64,000 bases of DNA from Cymodocea nodosa. Its lineage: Eukaryota; Streptophyta; Magnoliopsida; Alismatales; Cymodoceaceae. Shown here piece by piece: positions 10,397 through 21,568 of this stretch. The position numbers and the translations under genes are program-made. The DNA lies in contig CM072343.1 of NCBI GenBank assembly GCA_036874045.1, positions 12,730,001-12,794,000 on the forward strand, read 5' to 3'. A model generated the notes under the pieces. It made no database searches. It was not told the origin of the DNA and was given only the letters and a program-made list of their open reading frames with translations. Numbering within the stretch: the first letter of the stretch is position 1; each line of letters opens with the position of its first letter.

Positions 10397-11235
10397 GTAA
10401 GTGGTTAAATTTTCAATGGTGTAATTGCATCGCATGTAGAGACTGAAGTTTTTACTGTCGATAGAGATTACTTTTACATTTCACCTTTCGCCCATTTTCA
10501 TGATCATATCAAAACAAAAATACCAAAAAACACTTATTTGTGTTTATAGTTAGTATTTGAGTGTTGTATTGTTTGTTTTGTATCGTGATTAATGTTATCA
10601 TTGTTAGTGTTTTGAATGTTTCATGTTTGTTTAATTTAGAAAATAGAAAATAGTTTTATAGTTTACTGAAATTGAATCGTTCCTGATACTTAAAGATTTT
10701 AATGGTTACTATTTGAAATATCTGAACGTTAGTGTTGTTGAATGATAAATCTAATATTAACTAGCATTAAAGAGCTTAATTTATGTTATTTACAATCTAT
10801 GGAACCGCCCAATGGTTGGCCGAATTCCCCTGTAAATAGCAGTATTAAACTAGATAGATAGCTTCATTGAGTTAATTCAATTCCACGAGGTTAGTTCATT
10901 GAGTTAGCTATAACTCAACGGAGTGCTTACTGAATATATAAATTTCATTATTAAAAACGGAACAGTACACAATTCTTCCTCAATTTTCTATAGGATCAAC
11001 CTATACTTGCACACAAATACAATATACACTATGCACTTGCAGTTAAAATACAAATTGGAATTAATATCTAATTTGTGTGAAAGATTGTTTGTTGACTTCT
11101 AAAAAGGAATTACTGATAAGCATAAAGATAAATTAACTAAGTTACAAACAGAAGTTAACAAACAAGTTTTATAACGCCGTTGTTGGGAAACTAAACAAGT
11201 TCTCTAGTGTCGCCTAAAAGCCTAAACATGTTTTC

Positions 11236-11253
11236 TAGCTTCATTGCTAGGGA
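11236..11253 (+). other. A1 primer binding site (decayed, Asp tRNA)
   Basis: TAGCTTCATTGCTAGGGA, seven bases after the LTR end, aligned with the Athila-type site TGGCGCCGTTGCCGGGGA (complement of the tRNA-Asp 3' end). A2 keeps a better version at 24833-24850. Confidence 0.7.
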
Positions 11254-11336
11254 ATTTGAGTAGTTAAGCAACTGTAAGTGCTGTTTCGTTTTAATAGCAA
11301 GAGGGGTATTGTGTGTTTTCTTCTATAATTGAGAAT

Positions 11337-13067
11337 ATGGCATATGCTTATGCTCAAAGATTTTTGAAACCTGTAGTTAGCATATGTGAATTCTGCAGAT
11401 TGGAAGGTCACGACATCTCTGATTGTTTGAAACTGAGACAGTTGCAGATGGTTAGAGCACATGAACAACAGATGAATTATATTCAATATAATAGAGCTGA
11501 GTATGAGAATCCTATAGTTTGCCTAATTGATGGTCAACTTAGAATGTGTAATATGTTGAGAGACAATGAAGTTTGGGATAGGTATGTCAGACTAAAGCGT
11601 AGTTTAGAACAAAACATGGACAAACTAGAACAATATATATGTCAGCAACAAGAAGTCAACCAATTAAACTATAAGGAAGCATATTCAGAACCTAAAATTG
11701 ATATTATATATGAAACTGAAAAAACTATAATGAAAATCAATCAAAAATTGAATGTAATGAGATTAGATAATCTGCAAAGAAAACTAAAAGCATTGGACGA
11801 GTTTACAATGAAATTACAAGTTATGCAACAAGACAATACAAATGAAATCTTTAATGTTATAGATTTGCATAATTTGCAAGACATACAAACAACAGAGAAT
11901 ACCAATGCAATAGAATTTAAAGAATGAAATTTAAAACTAAAAACAGTTGAAGATCATAATCACGAAAATGAAATAAAAGAACATCAAGAAAGTAACGAAA
12001 ATCTAAAATATGTATGTATAACACTAAGATCTGGAACTGATATACCATCAAGAATTCAAAAAGAAAGTAATATAAAGATGGGTAAGAACACAAATCAAAA
12101 TGATAATGAAAATATAATATCTGAAAATATAGAAATCAATGAAGAAAAGTCTGAATCAAAAAATGAGACTAAAAATAATCAAGGAAATCAAACGAAAGAA
12201 AAAGAATCTTTTAAATCACAATCATTAGCACCCTATCCTAAAAGATTACAACAAACATTTCCTAAAAAAATTAGAGAAATTTTTGAAAATGTACAAGTTA
12301 ACATTCCTTTGTTAGACTTATTGCAGACAATGCCACCTTGTGCTAAATTTCTTAAGGATTGGTATACTAAGAAAAGAGAGCAAAAACTTTTAAGGAAAGT
12401 CTTTTTAGCTGAGCAAAGTAGTTCCCTATTTCTGCCACAAATTCCTAAAAAATTATCTGATCATGAAATCCCTATTATATCATGCACCATAGGAAATACC
12501 ATTCTAGAAAGAACCTTAATAGACCTAGGAGCAGGTATAAATGTTATGCCAAGTGATATATTTGCATCCTTAGGATTAGAAGGCTTAATCCCTACTAAGA
12601 CTGTTATTCAATTAGTAGATAGAAGTATAAGATACCCTAGAGGAAAAATAGAGGATGTCTTAATTAAAATCAAAAACTTCATATATCCTATTGATATTGT
12701 AATTTTGGATTCCCAACAAATTAAGCATAAAAATAGTGATACATCTTTAATTTTGGGAAGACCATTTTTAGCAACATCAGGGGCTGTTATAAATTGTAAA
12801 ACTGGAATTATGAAGTTAGCATATGGTAATGAGGATACTCAATTAAACCTTTTCAAACCAGAAAAGTTTGAAGAGTTAGAAATGTCCTTACATACTATAG
12901 ACTTTTTGGAGGATGAAGGAGATATGCTAGATGATGTGATTCAAGAAGAATTAAATAGGCAACTTAATTCTAAAATTTTAGAAGAAAGTGAAAGCATAAA
13001 TGTAGAAGGAGATCAAGAAGAAATTAATGATGTTCAATTAAGAGCTCTAGCTTCTGATGGTCAATAG
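11337..13067 (+). pseudogene. A1 nucleocapsid-protease region of pol ORF
   Basis: ATG at 11337 (MAYAYAQRF) opens directly onto a CCHC zinc knuckle, CEFCRLEGHDISDC (C-x2-C-x4-H-x4-C, about residues 17-30). There is no capsid domain upstream. A polar, coiled-coil-prone stretch follows, then TLRSGTDIP, the Athila-style APYPKRLQQ and KFLKDWYTKKREQ segments, and the aspartic protease site LIDLGAGINVMPS (12516-12555) with ILGRPFLATSGA. One frame runs through the whole region, broken only by TGA at 11925 and TAG at 13065. In ordinary Athila elements capsid Gag precedes this knuckle. Here it is encoded 7 kb downstream. Confidence 0.85.
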
Positions 13068-14280
13068 TTAGAATTAAAACCTTTACCTCCTGAATTAACC
13101 TATATATTTTTGGAAGAAAAATGAACATGTCCAATCATTATTGCTTCAAATTTAAAAGAGGATCAAATTGCTAAATTAAAAGATGTAGTAAAAACTTATA
13201 AAGAAGCAATAGGATGGACTATGACTGATATAAAAGGGTTAAGTGCAACTTTATGCTGTCACCACATATATTTAGAAGAGAATGCTAAACCAGTTAGAAT
13301 TCCTGAGAGGAGATTAAATCCAAACCTTAAAGAAGTAGTCAGGAAGGAAATAGTGAAATGGTTAGATAATGACATAATTTATCCGATTTCTGATAGCTCA
13401 TGGGTTAGTCCAATCCATGTAGTTCCCAAGAAATCAGGATTAACAATAATTAGGAATGAAAGTCAGGACTTGATACCTACTAAAATTCAATCAGGCTAGA
13501 GAGTGTGTATAGACTATAGAAAGCTGAATGTTGTAACTAGGAAAGATCATTTTCCCTTACCTTTTATAGATCAAATGCTAGAGAAATTAGTAGGGCAAGA
13601 ATATTTTTATTTCCTAGATGGGTATTCAGGATATAACCAAGTTCCAATAGCATTAAAGGATCAAGAGAAAACAACTTTCACCTGTCCTAATGGAACTTAT
13701 GCTTTTAAGAGAATGCCATTTGGATTATGCAATGCACTAGCCACCTTTAAAAGGTGTATGTAGGGCATATTCACTAGAATGACTAAAGACTTTTTAGAAA
13801 TATTTATGGATGATTTTACTATTTATGGAACTTCATATGAAGTGTGTTTAAACAATTTAGACCAAGTATTAAAACACTGTGTGGAAAAAAATCTGGTTCT
13901 AAATTGCGAAAAATGTCACTTCATGGTTAATCAAGGAATCGTCTTGGGTCATGTTGTTTTAAAGAAGGGGTTGGAAGAAGATAAAGCTAAAATAGAAGTA
14001 ATTTCTAATCTACCAGAACCTAAATCAGTAAAAGATATTAGATCATTTCTAGGACATGCTGTATTTTATAGAAGATTTATTAAAGATTTTAGCAAAATAG
14101 CTAGACCTTTAACTAATCTATTAAAAGATATCCCATTCAACTTTGATAAAAATTGCAAAGAAGCATTTTCCAAGCTTAAAACTAGCTTAATTTCAACTCT
14201 TATAATACAAGCACCTGATTGGAGCCATCCATTTGAATTAATGTGCGATGCATTTGATTTTGCTGTAGGAGCAATGTTGG
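13068..14280 (+). pseudogene. A1 reverse transcriptase and RNase H start
   Basis: The same frame continues after protease. It has GWTMTDIKGLS, RRLNPNLKEVVRKE, the SWVSPIHVVPKKSG block, [20 protein letters not shown], FPxGYSGYNQ-type and FGLCNAxATF motifs, and the catalytic FMDD at 13803-13814. The RNase H entry [12 protein letters not shown] follows. Stops: TGA 13122-13124, TAG 13497-13499 (Trp codon) and TAG near 13760 (Gln codon). An extra G near 14280 shifts the frame. RT would copy the element RNA into DNA. Length and motifs are normal for Athila-type gypsy Pol. Confidence 0.9.
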
Positions 14281-15961
14281 GGACAGAAGATAGAAAAATC
14301 TCCTAGAGTGATTCATTATGCAAGCAAAACCTTAAATGATGCTTAAGTTAATTACACAACTACAGAAAAAGAGCTATTAGCCGTTGTGTTTGCCTTAGAA
14401 AAGTTTAGATCATATCTTAATTAAGCTAAAGTGACAGTGTACATGGATCATTCAACTTTAAAACACCTAATAGCAAAGAAAGAGACTAAACCTAGATTGA
14501 TCCGATGGATATTATTATTATTAGAATTTGATCTAGAAATTAAAGATAAAAAGGGTTGTGAGAATGTAGTAGCAGATCATTTATCAAGAATACAAATAGA
14601 AAAATCAAATATTGAAATTAAGGATAATTTTCCTAATGAACAGTTAATGACCATCAACATAATATCTTGGTATGCAGACATAGTAAATTACTTAGTTACT
14701 GGTTTAACACCTAAGGATTGGAATATACAAGATAAGAAATTGTTCTTTTCAAGAGTGAGATATTACTATCGGGAAGACCCATACTTATTTAAGAAATGTC
14801 CTGATCTGGTTTTAAGGAGGTGTATTCCAGAAACTGAATATCAGAACATATTGTCTTTCTGCCATGACCAAGCATGTGGAGGGCATTTTGGTTCAGGGAA
14901 AACTGCTGCAAAAATTTTGCAATGTGGATTTTATTGGCCAACATTATTCAAAGACGCTCATAAATACTACTTAAGTTGTTTAAAGTGTCAACAAATAGGA
15001 AGAATATCAAAGAGGAATATGCTGCCTCTTAATCCTATTGTTGAGGTTGAATTCTTTGATGTGTGGGGAATAGATTTTATGGGTCCATTTCCTATGTCTA
15101 ATCAATTTAATTATATATTGTTGGGGGTGGATTATGTACCTAAATGGATAGAAGCTATTCCTATAAGAACTAATGACAACAAAGTGGTAATACATTTTAT
15201 AAGAACCAATATAATTGTCAGATTTGGAATACCTAAAGCTATTATCAATGATAGAGGAACTCATTTCTGTAATAGAAGTTTTGAAGCCTTAATGAAGAAA
15301 TATGGAGTAAACCACTAAATTGCAACATCATATCATCCGCAAACTAGTGGACAAGTAGAAAGTGCAAACAAACAAATTAAGTTAATCTTAGAAAAAGTAG
15401 TAAATCCTACTAGAATAGATTGGGCTAATAAATTGATAGATGCACTTTGGACTTATAGAACTGCTTATAAGACAAGCTTAGGTATGTCACCTTTTAGGCT
15501 AGTATATGGAAAAAGTTGTCATTTACCAGCTGAAATTGAACATAAAGCTTATTGGGCATTAAAAACTTTGAACACTAATTTAAATCAAGCTGCTAAAAAT
15601 AGGAAATTACAATTGATTGAATTAGAAGAATTTAGGAATGAAGCTTATTCAAAAAATTTAAGAGAAAATGAAGTTCTAGCATGATAAGAAAATTATTCCA
15701 AAAACCTTTGAAATAGGACAAGAAGTATATCTTTATATGACTAGACTCCATAACCATCTAAGAAAATTAAGATCTAGATGGGTAGGACCTTACATAGTTC
15801 GAAATATTTATCCCTATGGAGCTATTGAAATTGAAAACCCTAAAAATCAAAACATATTTAAAGTAAATGGACAAAGACTTAGTCCTATTTTGAAGATACC
15901 AAAAAGTTCTTTTGGAATTATAGAAGAAGTAAGGGTAGAGGACTACTTAAGATTTACTTAG
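14281..15961 (+). pseudogene. A1 RNase H and integrase
   Basis: RNase H continues with [27 protein letters not shown] and VVADHLSR. Integrase has the HHCC zinc region ([11 protein letters not shown] ... CLKCQQIG) and the core acidic residues in [10 protein letters not shown] (about 15073), NDRGTHFCN (about 15249) and [10 protein letters not shown] (about 15358). The C-terminal YLYMTRLHNHL to NGQRLSPILK segment ends at TAG 15959-15961. Breaks: stop near 14345, stop 15316-15318, frameshift near 15683. No chromodomain is seen, as expected of Athila/Tat elements. Confidence 0.9.
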
Positions 15962-16549
15962 TAAGAAAGTTCTAAGTATATAACTTAAAAATAAATAAAT
16001 AAAACTTATTTAAAAAATCGTTGCGGTTCAACCAGAAGAAATTGTCAATTTTACCGAAACATGTGTTAAAAAGAAAAAAAATCGTTGCAATTCAACTGAC
16101 AGGATCCATCGGTCTAATCGAAACGCAAAAACATAAAATATATATTATATTTAGTTAAGTGTCGGTGATATCGAGGTATAGTATCGGTTCAACCGAAAAA
16201 ATATATATACATATTCTTATTAGATATAACTTTACGAGAAGTTCGTTGAGTTAAGTGTAACTCAACGAACTTACTCCGTTGAGTCTAGGAAAAGTTAACG
16301 AACTTACCCCATTGAGTTAACTATAACTCAACGGAGTACTGTAGTTAAGTCCACGGACTTAGTTCGTGGAGTTAACTGTAATTCCACGGATGAGAGAGCG
16401 AGAGTTGGTATGGGAAATGATTCGATTACCCGCCTAAACTTAGGGCTTATTTATATTAAACTTAGGGTTTGGGGGCATTATCCACAGAATCATTTAGAAC
16501 TTAGTACAGTAGAGAGTAGAGCAACTCCATTCCATTGCATAACTCCATG
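15962..16549 (+). promoter_or_regulatory. Spacer 1 of A1: CGGTT/AACCG motifs, dyads, TATA-like box
   Basis: Noncoding. First part (16015-16200): repeated CGGTTCAACC / ACCGAAAC motifs. Second part: a perfect dyad at 16241-16270 (arms GTTCGTTGAGTTA and TAACTCAACGAAC), a second near 16309-16337, and a CGTGGAGTTA / TAATTCCACG form at 16362-16390. TATTTATA follows at 16448-16455, about 100 bases before the env-position ATG. The same arrangement stands before this ORF in A3, A4 and A5. It reads like an internal promoter. Function is inferred. Confidence 0.5.
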
Positions 16550-18799
16550 ATGAGGAAGATGACACTTGAGTTCTGGGAAAAGGTAGTAGACACTTCAGAA
16601 TTTCTTAAAGACTCGGAAGAATGGCACACGAGGTAGAAAATCAGAAATATGACAAGAGAAAAAGAACTACAAAAGGTAGAATCTAAACTTTTCAACTAGA
16701 GAAGAGTTTTAGTAGATTTGGGTATACAAATACCTCAAATAATGGAAACAAGAATAAAGGTTGCTACGGAAATTGCTGTAAGCAAAGAGAGAAAAATCAA
16801 GCCGAACAATGAAGTTGCCCTAAAATTAATCCAACGTAAGTCTCGGCTCTGGTTCAAAAGACAAATAGGTAGACAAGCTCAATGGGCGATCTGGGAGCAA
16901 GAAAGGAAAGAAAATGAAGAAGAGGCAATTGAAGAACAAGAGCAACCGACTGTTGAAAGACATATTCCTGAGGAACAGCAGCTAGGACCTTCAGTTCCAC
17001 CACCAAGGCCGTTGGAACGAGCAGTAATTTTGGGGCCTTCTACTAAAGAAGAAAGAAGAGAATTTCAAGAATTGGTTCAAATAGGAAAAGACCAAGGAGA
17101 ACCAGAAGAATTGGTAGTAGTTATAGCACATTTGGTGTTTGATGCACGATGCAAAAAGAGGGCTGCAGAAAAGCTTAAAGCCCAATATAAAATCAAAGTG
17201 GAACAGCATCATGAAGCTACTACCAAACCTACTGTAAAAGGAGATGAAGCTGGTCCTTCGAGACTAGTAATTATGGAAAGAGTTAAACAGGAAGAGCTAG
17301 TACCTGTGGCTCAAAAGCCTGCAAAGCCTATTTTTGTGGATTTAATTTCAAACGAGGAAGAGGAAGACCAAACACAATTAATTAGAAAAAGGAAAGGAAA
17401 AGAGATAGTGTCTGAATATCAAGAGGAGATTAAATCTGAAAGACAAATGTTAGTAGAGCCTGTAGAGCCAAATTTTGTAAACCTGCTATCCAATTCTGAA
17501 GAGGAGTAGGAGCACCAGCAGTAAGAGCAAAGAAAAGAAGAAAAACAAGTTGAAACTAGTCTACAGCTTGTACAAATAGAAGAAATAGAAATTAGGATAG
17601 AAGCTGATTTGCCCGGAACTCCATCCCAATCTGCTACAGAATCAAAAAGAATAGTGACAATGCAGATTGGTAGTCAAGAGGAAGAAGAAGAAAAAAAAAA
17701 TGAACAAGAAGCTGAACAAGTATATATGGAAAGAGAGGACTCAACAGATTCCACTAAAGAATAAAGAACTCTTCAGCAAATTTTGGACAGTATTCAAGAT
17801 AGAGTGGAGAGTTCTGCCGACTCACCCCCATAAACAAAAGCAGAAGCAAAAATGTCGGAATCTATGGAGCATTTTCAGCAAGTACAAGTTCAGCATTTAG
17901 AAGAGGAAGTTCAAGAACAAACCCCTCAAGAGCAACAAATGCATATTCCTGATCCTTTTGAAGCAACAGTTTTAAATGAAGTACACTTTTGGAGTCAGGA
18001 AACTTATGACAAATACTAAGAGATTAGGGGTTATAATATCATTTACAGTAGACCAGTAAATTGGGATGGAATGCGAGAAATCAAAGAATTATTTGAATTC
18101 CAAGGTCTACTGAAGTTTATTTCTCAAGAAAGATGGCATGCAGTATATGAGAATCTAGTGCCCTGCTTTTATGCAAACTTAAGAGAAGGAGAAGGAGGAT
18201 TAATTTCCAATGTAGAGGAAGCTGATGTACAGATAACACTAGAGCTTCTCCACAACATTCTTGGATTGAAGAATGAAGGACTAGAAATTCTAGAAAGCAC
18301 AACTGCAGTCGAGTGGACAGAGCAAGCAATAAAGGATTGTTTAGCTATCAATCTTGGTGTGTCGTTATTAAATAGACTAAAGCAGTTAAATGGTACAGCA
18401 CACATGATAGCAAACATTCTAATTAAGAATGTCTACCAACGACAAGGCCATGATATAGAACTGAGTCAATTTGTCAAGTGGACCACATATGCAGTTGTAA
18501 ACATAATTCAGATAAATTGGTCTGTAGTTTTCATCTCTAAGCTAAAAACAGTAAAGAAGAAATTATTTTATGGAGATCTCATTCCACTATTGATGGTGGA
18601 CTGTATTGATTTCACTAAATGGGCATCTAAAAAGATCAAATCAAGAACTATTTCAGTGAAAGAATATAGAAATTATGTAGCTACAGAGATTGCTGAACCT
18701 TCTAGAGGATTTACAGGAGCTGTAAAAAGGATTAACCAATTAGAGAAACAATTAGAAAAGCTCTAGAAGGAAGTAGATGAACTTAGGAGAAAAGATTAA
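16550..18799 (+). pseudogene. A1 env-position ORF with Transposase_32-like domain
   Basis: ATG at 16550 (MRKMTLEFWE) starts a frame of about 750 codons, with stops at Gln or other codons near 16631, 16697, 17508, 17523, 17762 and 18764. The N-terminal third is charged and helical (IQIPQIMETRIK). The middle is very Glu/Gln-rich with FVDLISNEEEEDQ and RKRKGKEIV (basic patch). The C-terminal third (about 17980-18640) matches the Putative plant transposon protein domain: FYANLREGEG, ITLELLHNILGL, HMIANILIKN, LFYGDLIPLLM. It sits after integrase, where Athila elements carry an env-like ORF. No signal peptide or clear membrane segment is seen, so an envelope role is not supported. Function unknown. 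Confidence 0.75.
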
Positions 18800-19741
18800 A
18801 ATTGTATTGTTCGTCTATTTGTATGAAAAATATCTGACTGATTGTAATATCCACTATTCATATAAATGAATGTATGTTTATTAGATTTTTTTTTTCATTT
18901 GTGTTTGAGAATGATGTACTAGATGAACTATCTTGAATATTAAACAACTATTTGAACATTATGCAATCTACTGAATGACAAGATTAAAGGCACGATAACT
19001 AATTAATGCCTGAAAATATCTACATGCTGCCAAGTAAAATATAAAATTCTGCACAACATGAAATGAACTGCAAGTTAAATATTTATATAATATTCAGATG
19101 TAAATGAGTTTTAATTAGAATGCTGCATTAATGACATGTATTTAATTTTATTTAAGTTGGAAAAATGCAGGAGAGTAGAAAAGTATTTACGAGAAGTAAA
19201 CTTAGAGGTTGCTAAGTGTTAACTCAACGAAGTAAGTCCGTTGAGTTAACCTTAACTCCACGAGGTCAATAATATAATATAAGGTCACTCCGTTGAGTTA
19301 TCTGTAACTCAACGAAGTTAGTCCATGGAGTTAGCAATAGTAACCGAAGCTATTACGTTGAGTTATCTGTAACTCAACGAGGTTAGTTCGTGGATTAAGC
19401 TAAACGATTATTCTTTTAGCCACGAACGAAACTTCGTGGGTTTAGCGGTTATTGAAATTTGAAATTAGAAGTAGCACACATACCCATAAAAATAGGAACC
19501 ATACTGCACGTTACAAGACACGTTCTTACAACGAGATTCATTTGCTTAATGGACGTGCATTATAAATATAGAATAGAATGTTGTTTACAAGTTACCAGCA
19601 TTTAAGAAAAGAAAATTCATTGGGGAACTGGAAGGAGAAGCAACTGATTCAACTTCATCTATCAACAACTATCTACTGAATATAAAACTTTAGACTGGTA
19701 TGTAATTAATCTTCTATTATTTTATTTTATGTTAAGAGTTT
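18800..19741 (+). promoter_or_regulatory. Spacer 2 of A1: dyads, G-box-like sites and TATA box before gag
   Basis: Noncoding, 940 bases. Dyads with arms CGTTGAGTTA / TAACTCAACG lie at 19291-19314 and 19356-19379, and half or variant sites at 19217-19260. GACACGTTC and GGACGTGCA precede TATAAATA at 19561-19568, which lies 181 bases before the gag ATG. A4 and A5 keep the same series, with TATA runs at 48206 and 59188. The first 100 bases after the env-position stop could hold its 3' end signals. Confidence 0.5.
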
Positions 19742-21088
19742 ATGAGCACATGGATTCGTTCTCCTAGTACTAAACGATTAGTAAGAACACCTACACAGAA
19801 TTATTCAACATAGAGACGTACTGAAAAATTTTCTGAATTGGACTTTAACGAAATCCTTAGGGGTGTAGCTAACCTTTCTTTAAAAGAGAATGAAGATATG
19901 GCTACTCCAGTAGAGAAACCATTAGGGGAAATTCTGTATCCTGAATTAGTTGATGAACATTCATGTATTCGATTACCAAACTTTGAGGGAGATAGGTTTG
20001 AATTGAAATCCAATTATATTAGTCAATTGCCACATTTTCATGGATTAGAAAGAGAGGATGCCTATTATATCCTTAGAGAATTTAACGAAGTTTGTCAAAT
20101 GATGAAAATGCCAAATATGTGTATAGATGCTATTAAACTTAGATATATCCCTTTTGCTTTAAAAGACACAGCTAAGAGATGGTTATATACTTTGTCGCTT
20201 GATTCAATTTCTACATGGACTGAATTTTACTCTATTTTTTTGGAAAAATATTATCCAACACATCAAACGATTAAAAAGAAAAAGGAAATATTATTGTGTA
20301 GCCAAAAATAGGGAGAATCATTCTAAAAATATTTTGAACGATTTAAAGACTTACTAATTCAATGTTCGCATCATGCAATAAGTAAAGCACAATTGATAGG
20401 TATAATTTATGAAGGCATAGATGTTTCAACAAAATCTTTATTAGAATCTACTTGTCAAAATGGATTTTTAAAATTGTGTAGTGAAGAAGCATGGGCATAC
20501 TTAGAAAACTTTGCAAAAAGAACTACACAGTGGGAGAACTCAGTTGAAGCTATTGTAGATGAAAGAATATTGCCAAGGGGAATGCATGAAATAGATTCAA
20601 GCACTATACTTGAAGTTAAATTAACTAAATTAACAAAGAAAATAGAAGAGTTATCATTAAATCAGAAACGAGCATAAAAGAGTGCAAACGTTAATGATTT
20701 AGATATTATTTATACTAGAAACCAGAAAGATAACTTTGGAAATTCGTATAACCCTAATTGGAGAAATCACCCGAATTTATCTTAGAGAAACAACAATTTC
20801 TAGGTAGGAGAAAATATAAATGACAAAAATATAAGTTATGAAGCATTGATTGAACAAGGATCTAGAATAGAGAAGTTAGAAAAGATAATTCAACAATTAA
20901 ACAATCGTCTAAATTTTGTATTTGGAAATGCTGCAACTCAAAATCAAAATATAAATAGAAATACACCCCCTAGATAGAAAGAATCAATAGAAGTTAGACC
21001 TACTGGAGGATTGCCAATGCAAGCAGTACCTAACCCTATTAATAGAACTGTTAATGAAATTGATACCTTCTCTAGGAGGGTAACCTAA
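19742..21088 (+). pseudogene. A1 capsid Gag ORF, located downstream of pol
   Basis: ATG at 19742 (MSTWIRSPSTKR) opens a 448-codon frame with stops at 19811, 20309, 20324, 20675 and a few later, nearly all Gln or Trp codons. The core is the Athila-type Retrotrans_gag domain: LPHFHGLEREDAYY, FNEVCQMMKM, IKLRYIPFALKDTAKRWLY, STWTEFYSIFLEKYYP, and CQNGFLKLCSEEAWAYLENF. The C-terminus has IEKLEKIIQQLNNRL, a likely coiled coil. It has no zinc knuckle. The knuckle is at the start of the pol ORF. Gag forms the particle. The same placement after the env-position ORF holds in A3, A4 and A5. Confidence 0.9.
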
Positions 21089-21302
21089 TGAAACATCATA
21101 ACTGAAGTAACTATGTATAATATAGTAAGTAGAAAATTATAAAAAAATGTAAGTTTACTTATAGTTAATAGTATCGTAGAGTTATTACTTAACTCAATGA
21201 ACTTAGTCTGTTGAGTTATGACCTAACTCCACAAGGGTGTGAAGTAGCTATGTTAATTTTGTCTCTGTTAATTTTTATTTATGTCATACAGAATCACAAC
21301 AG
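21089..21302 (+). promoter_or_regulatory. Spacer 3 of A1 (gag to F-box)
   Basis: A 214-base gap with a dyad in the outward arrangement (TAACTCAATG ... TGTTGAGTTA, about 21188-21217). A pyrimidine-rich stretch with GTCATACAG lies just before the F-box ATG and looks like a splice acceptor. No TATA box is obvious. Confidence 0.4.
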
Positions 21303-21568
21303 ATGGAATTGATGAAATTACCACTAGATGCACTAAGGGAAATATTTAGTAACCTATCAACTAAAGATCTGTGCAAATTGTGTTGTGTGTCAAAGGAAAT
21401 CAAAACTGTGTCAAAGAAAAATATTTTCATAGACTACAAGCTACAAAGATGACTAAGATTAGAGATGGATTTTTATAGAAGTCATTTAATCGTAGTTCAA
21501 TCAGCTATGAATATTTGAATATGGACGAAACTACTGGAATTCCACCCAATACATTAGAAGGAATAGTA
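21303..21568 (+). pseudogene. A1 F-box ORF, truncated and frameshifted
   Basis: ATG at 21303. LPLDALREIFSNLSTKDLC and KLCCVSKEIK form the F-box. A missing base after KEIK shifts the frame, a TAG replaces a Trp codon near 21477, and the gene is cut after the NTLEGI segment. Some 285 codons present in A4 and A5 are deleted together with most of the 3' noncoding region. Confidence 0.8.

Larger units (their letters stand above)
9201..11228 (+). repeat. A1 5' LTR (2.03 kb)
   Basis: TGTTTAGAATG to GCCTAAACA. In order it has a TATCCGA/TCGGATA-type dyad with G-box GCACGTGT (9540-9660), CGTTGAGTTA dyads (about 9790-9835), TATA box (10015-10022), a GC-richer transcribed leader to a GTAAGT site (10397), the Athila-type U5 block with GGATCAACCTATACTTGCAC, a dyad cluster (10860-10925) and an old primer-site-like segment near 11173-11190. 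Other LTRs of the family: 21645-22342, 23652-24824, 26874-28575 (-), 52777-55009. Open frames on either strand here are not genes. Confidence 0.85.

Noticed and set aside
9822..10408. Open frames on both strands in the GC-rich LTR segment (also 27866-28173 and 53800-54170)
   Set aside because: Lie wholly inside LTRs, differ between copies, show no recognisable domain, and are explained by the GC-richer leader.
16241..16270. Regularly recurring dyads considered as a CRISPR array or tRNA-like hairpins
   Set aside because: Plant retrotransposon context, irregular spacing, related rather than unique spacers, no cas genes, and no tRNA A/B boxes.
16991..17212. Minus-strand frames opposite the env-position ORF (also 18117-18417, 46791-47039, 57762-58010)
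   Set aside because: Shadows of a biased coding sequence. Amino acid patterns are reverse images and recur wherever that ORF occurs.
16550..18799. Calling the env-position ORF a true envelope gene
   Set aside because: No signal peptide, membrane segment or fusion-type motif seen. Only its place after integrase recalls env-like ORFs.
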